The position numbers and the translations under genes were made by a program. A stretch of 64,000 bases of DNA from contig CAVOLE010000030.1 of NCBI GenBank assembly GCA_963696665.1, forward strand, positions 1 to 64,000. The letters run 5' to 3'. The notes under the pieces were generated by a model. It saw nothing but the letters and a program-made list of their open reading frames with translations. It was not told the origin of the DNA and did no database searches. Origin of the DNA: Roseiarcus sp963696665. GTDB lineage: Bacteria; Pseudomonadota; Alphaproteobacteria; Rhizobiales; Beijerinckiaceae. Positions 63,954 through 64,000 of the stretch are shown one piece after another (within the stretch, counting starts at the first letter, position 1; each line of letters opens with the position of its first letter).

Positions 63954-64000
63954 GAAATCAAGTCCTCTCGACAGTCTCTTGCGGCGCCGAATCGGCGGTC

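Noticed and set aside
1..64000. CRISPR array, prophage or insertion sequence
   Set aside because: No regularly spaced repeats, integrase, transposase or phage structural genes were seen on either strand.

Overview
The window is a GC-rich chromosomal segment of an alphaproteobacterium, most likely order Hyphomicrobiales (Rhizobiales). The support is the rpmH-rnpA-yidC-engB cluster, the dxs and rpsA proteins, the lolA-xthA pair, DUF3147 proteins, and small intergenic palindromes of the rhizobial type. A Beijerinckiaceae/Methylocystaceae-like lineage is my guess from the style of the dispersed repeats. It is not demonstrated. No tRNA, rRNA or CRISPR array was found.

Region 1 (1-12 kb) is unusually decayed. 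A giant serine/threonine kinase-AAA-GAF-PAS-histidine kinase gene (minus strand, running off the left edge) carries four lesions. An aldo/keto reductase, a small histidine kinase and a Gly-rich secreted protein each carry one frameshift. Intact genes here are a cytochrome c, a beta-hydroxyacid dehydrogenase and a beta-barrel protein. Region 2 (12-18 kb) has a Tat-exported OpgG/OpgD glucan protein, then 1.3 kb of repeats and gene relics (a low-GC propeller-like fragment and an FG-GAP fragment), an FAD monooxygenase and an orphan small protein.

Region 3 (18-34 kb) holds rpsA, a sterol-desaturase-family protein, an ECF sigma/membrane/periplasmic-sensor operon, an AhpD-like protein, a four-gene ribose-type sugar ABC transporter, a TAXI binding protein, and a LysR-nitroreductase-WrbA-DoxX set in which WrbA is frameshifted. 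Region 4 (34-40 kb) is the housekeeping block dxs, rpmH, rnpA, yidC, engB. Region 5 (40-56 kb) holds an epoxide hydrolase with an in-frame nonsense codon, a TMEM175-type channel, a Cache protein, pobA, an AarF/UbiB kinase, pepF, a sigma-54 response regulator, an L,D-transpeptidase followed by a MepK-like endopeptidase with two frameshifts, a pyrophosphatase and two DUF3147 membrane proteins. Region 6 (56-64 kb) has a repeat-rich gap, an HNH endonuclease, a response regulator/cNMP-binding/metallopeptidase operon, a penicillin acylase, xthA and lolA.

Two themes run through the window. First, about a dozen indels disrupt dispensable genes, and many of them sit in short G/C runs. They cluster in the first 12 kb, so real decay and uncorrected consensus errors must be separated. 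Second, at least four repeat families are present. One is a palindrome with TGTAG ends whose termini supply the stop codons of engB, the epoxide hydrolase and ubiB/aarF. Another palindrome lies inside the open frame upstream of the L,D-transpeptidase signal peptide. I did not find a convincing new defence or biosynthetic system. The candidates I would follow first are the stop-codon-donating palindromes, the decayed kinase and the ECF sigma operon.
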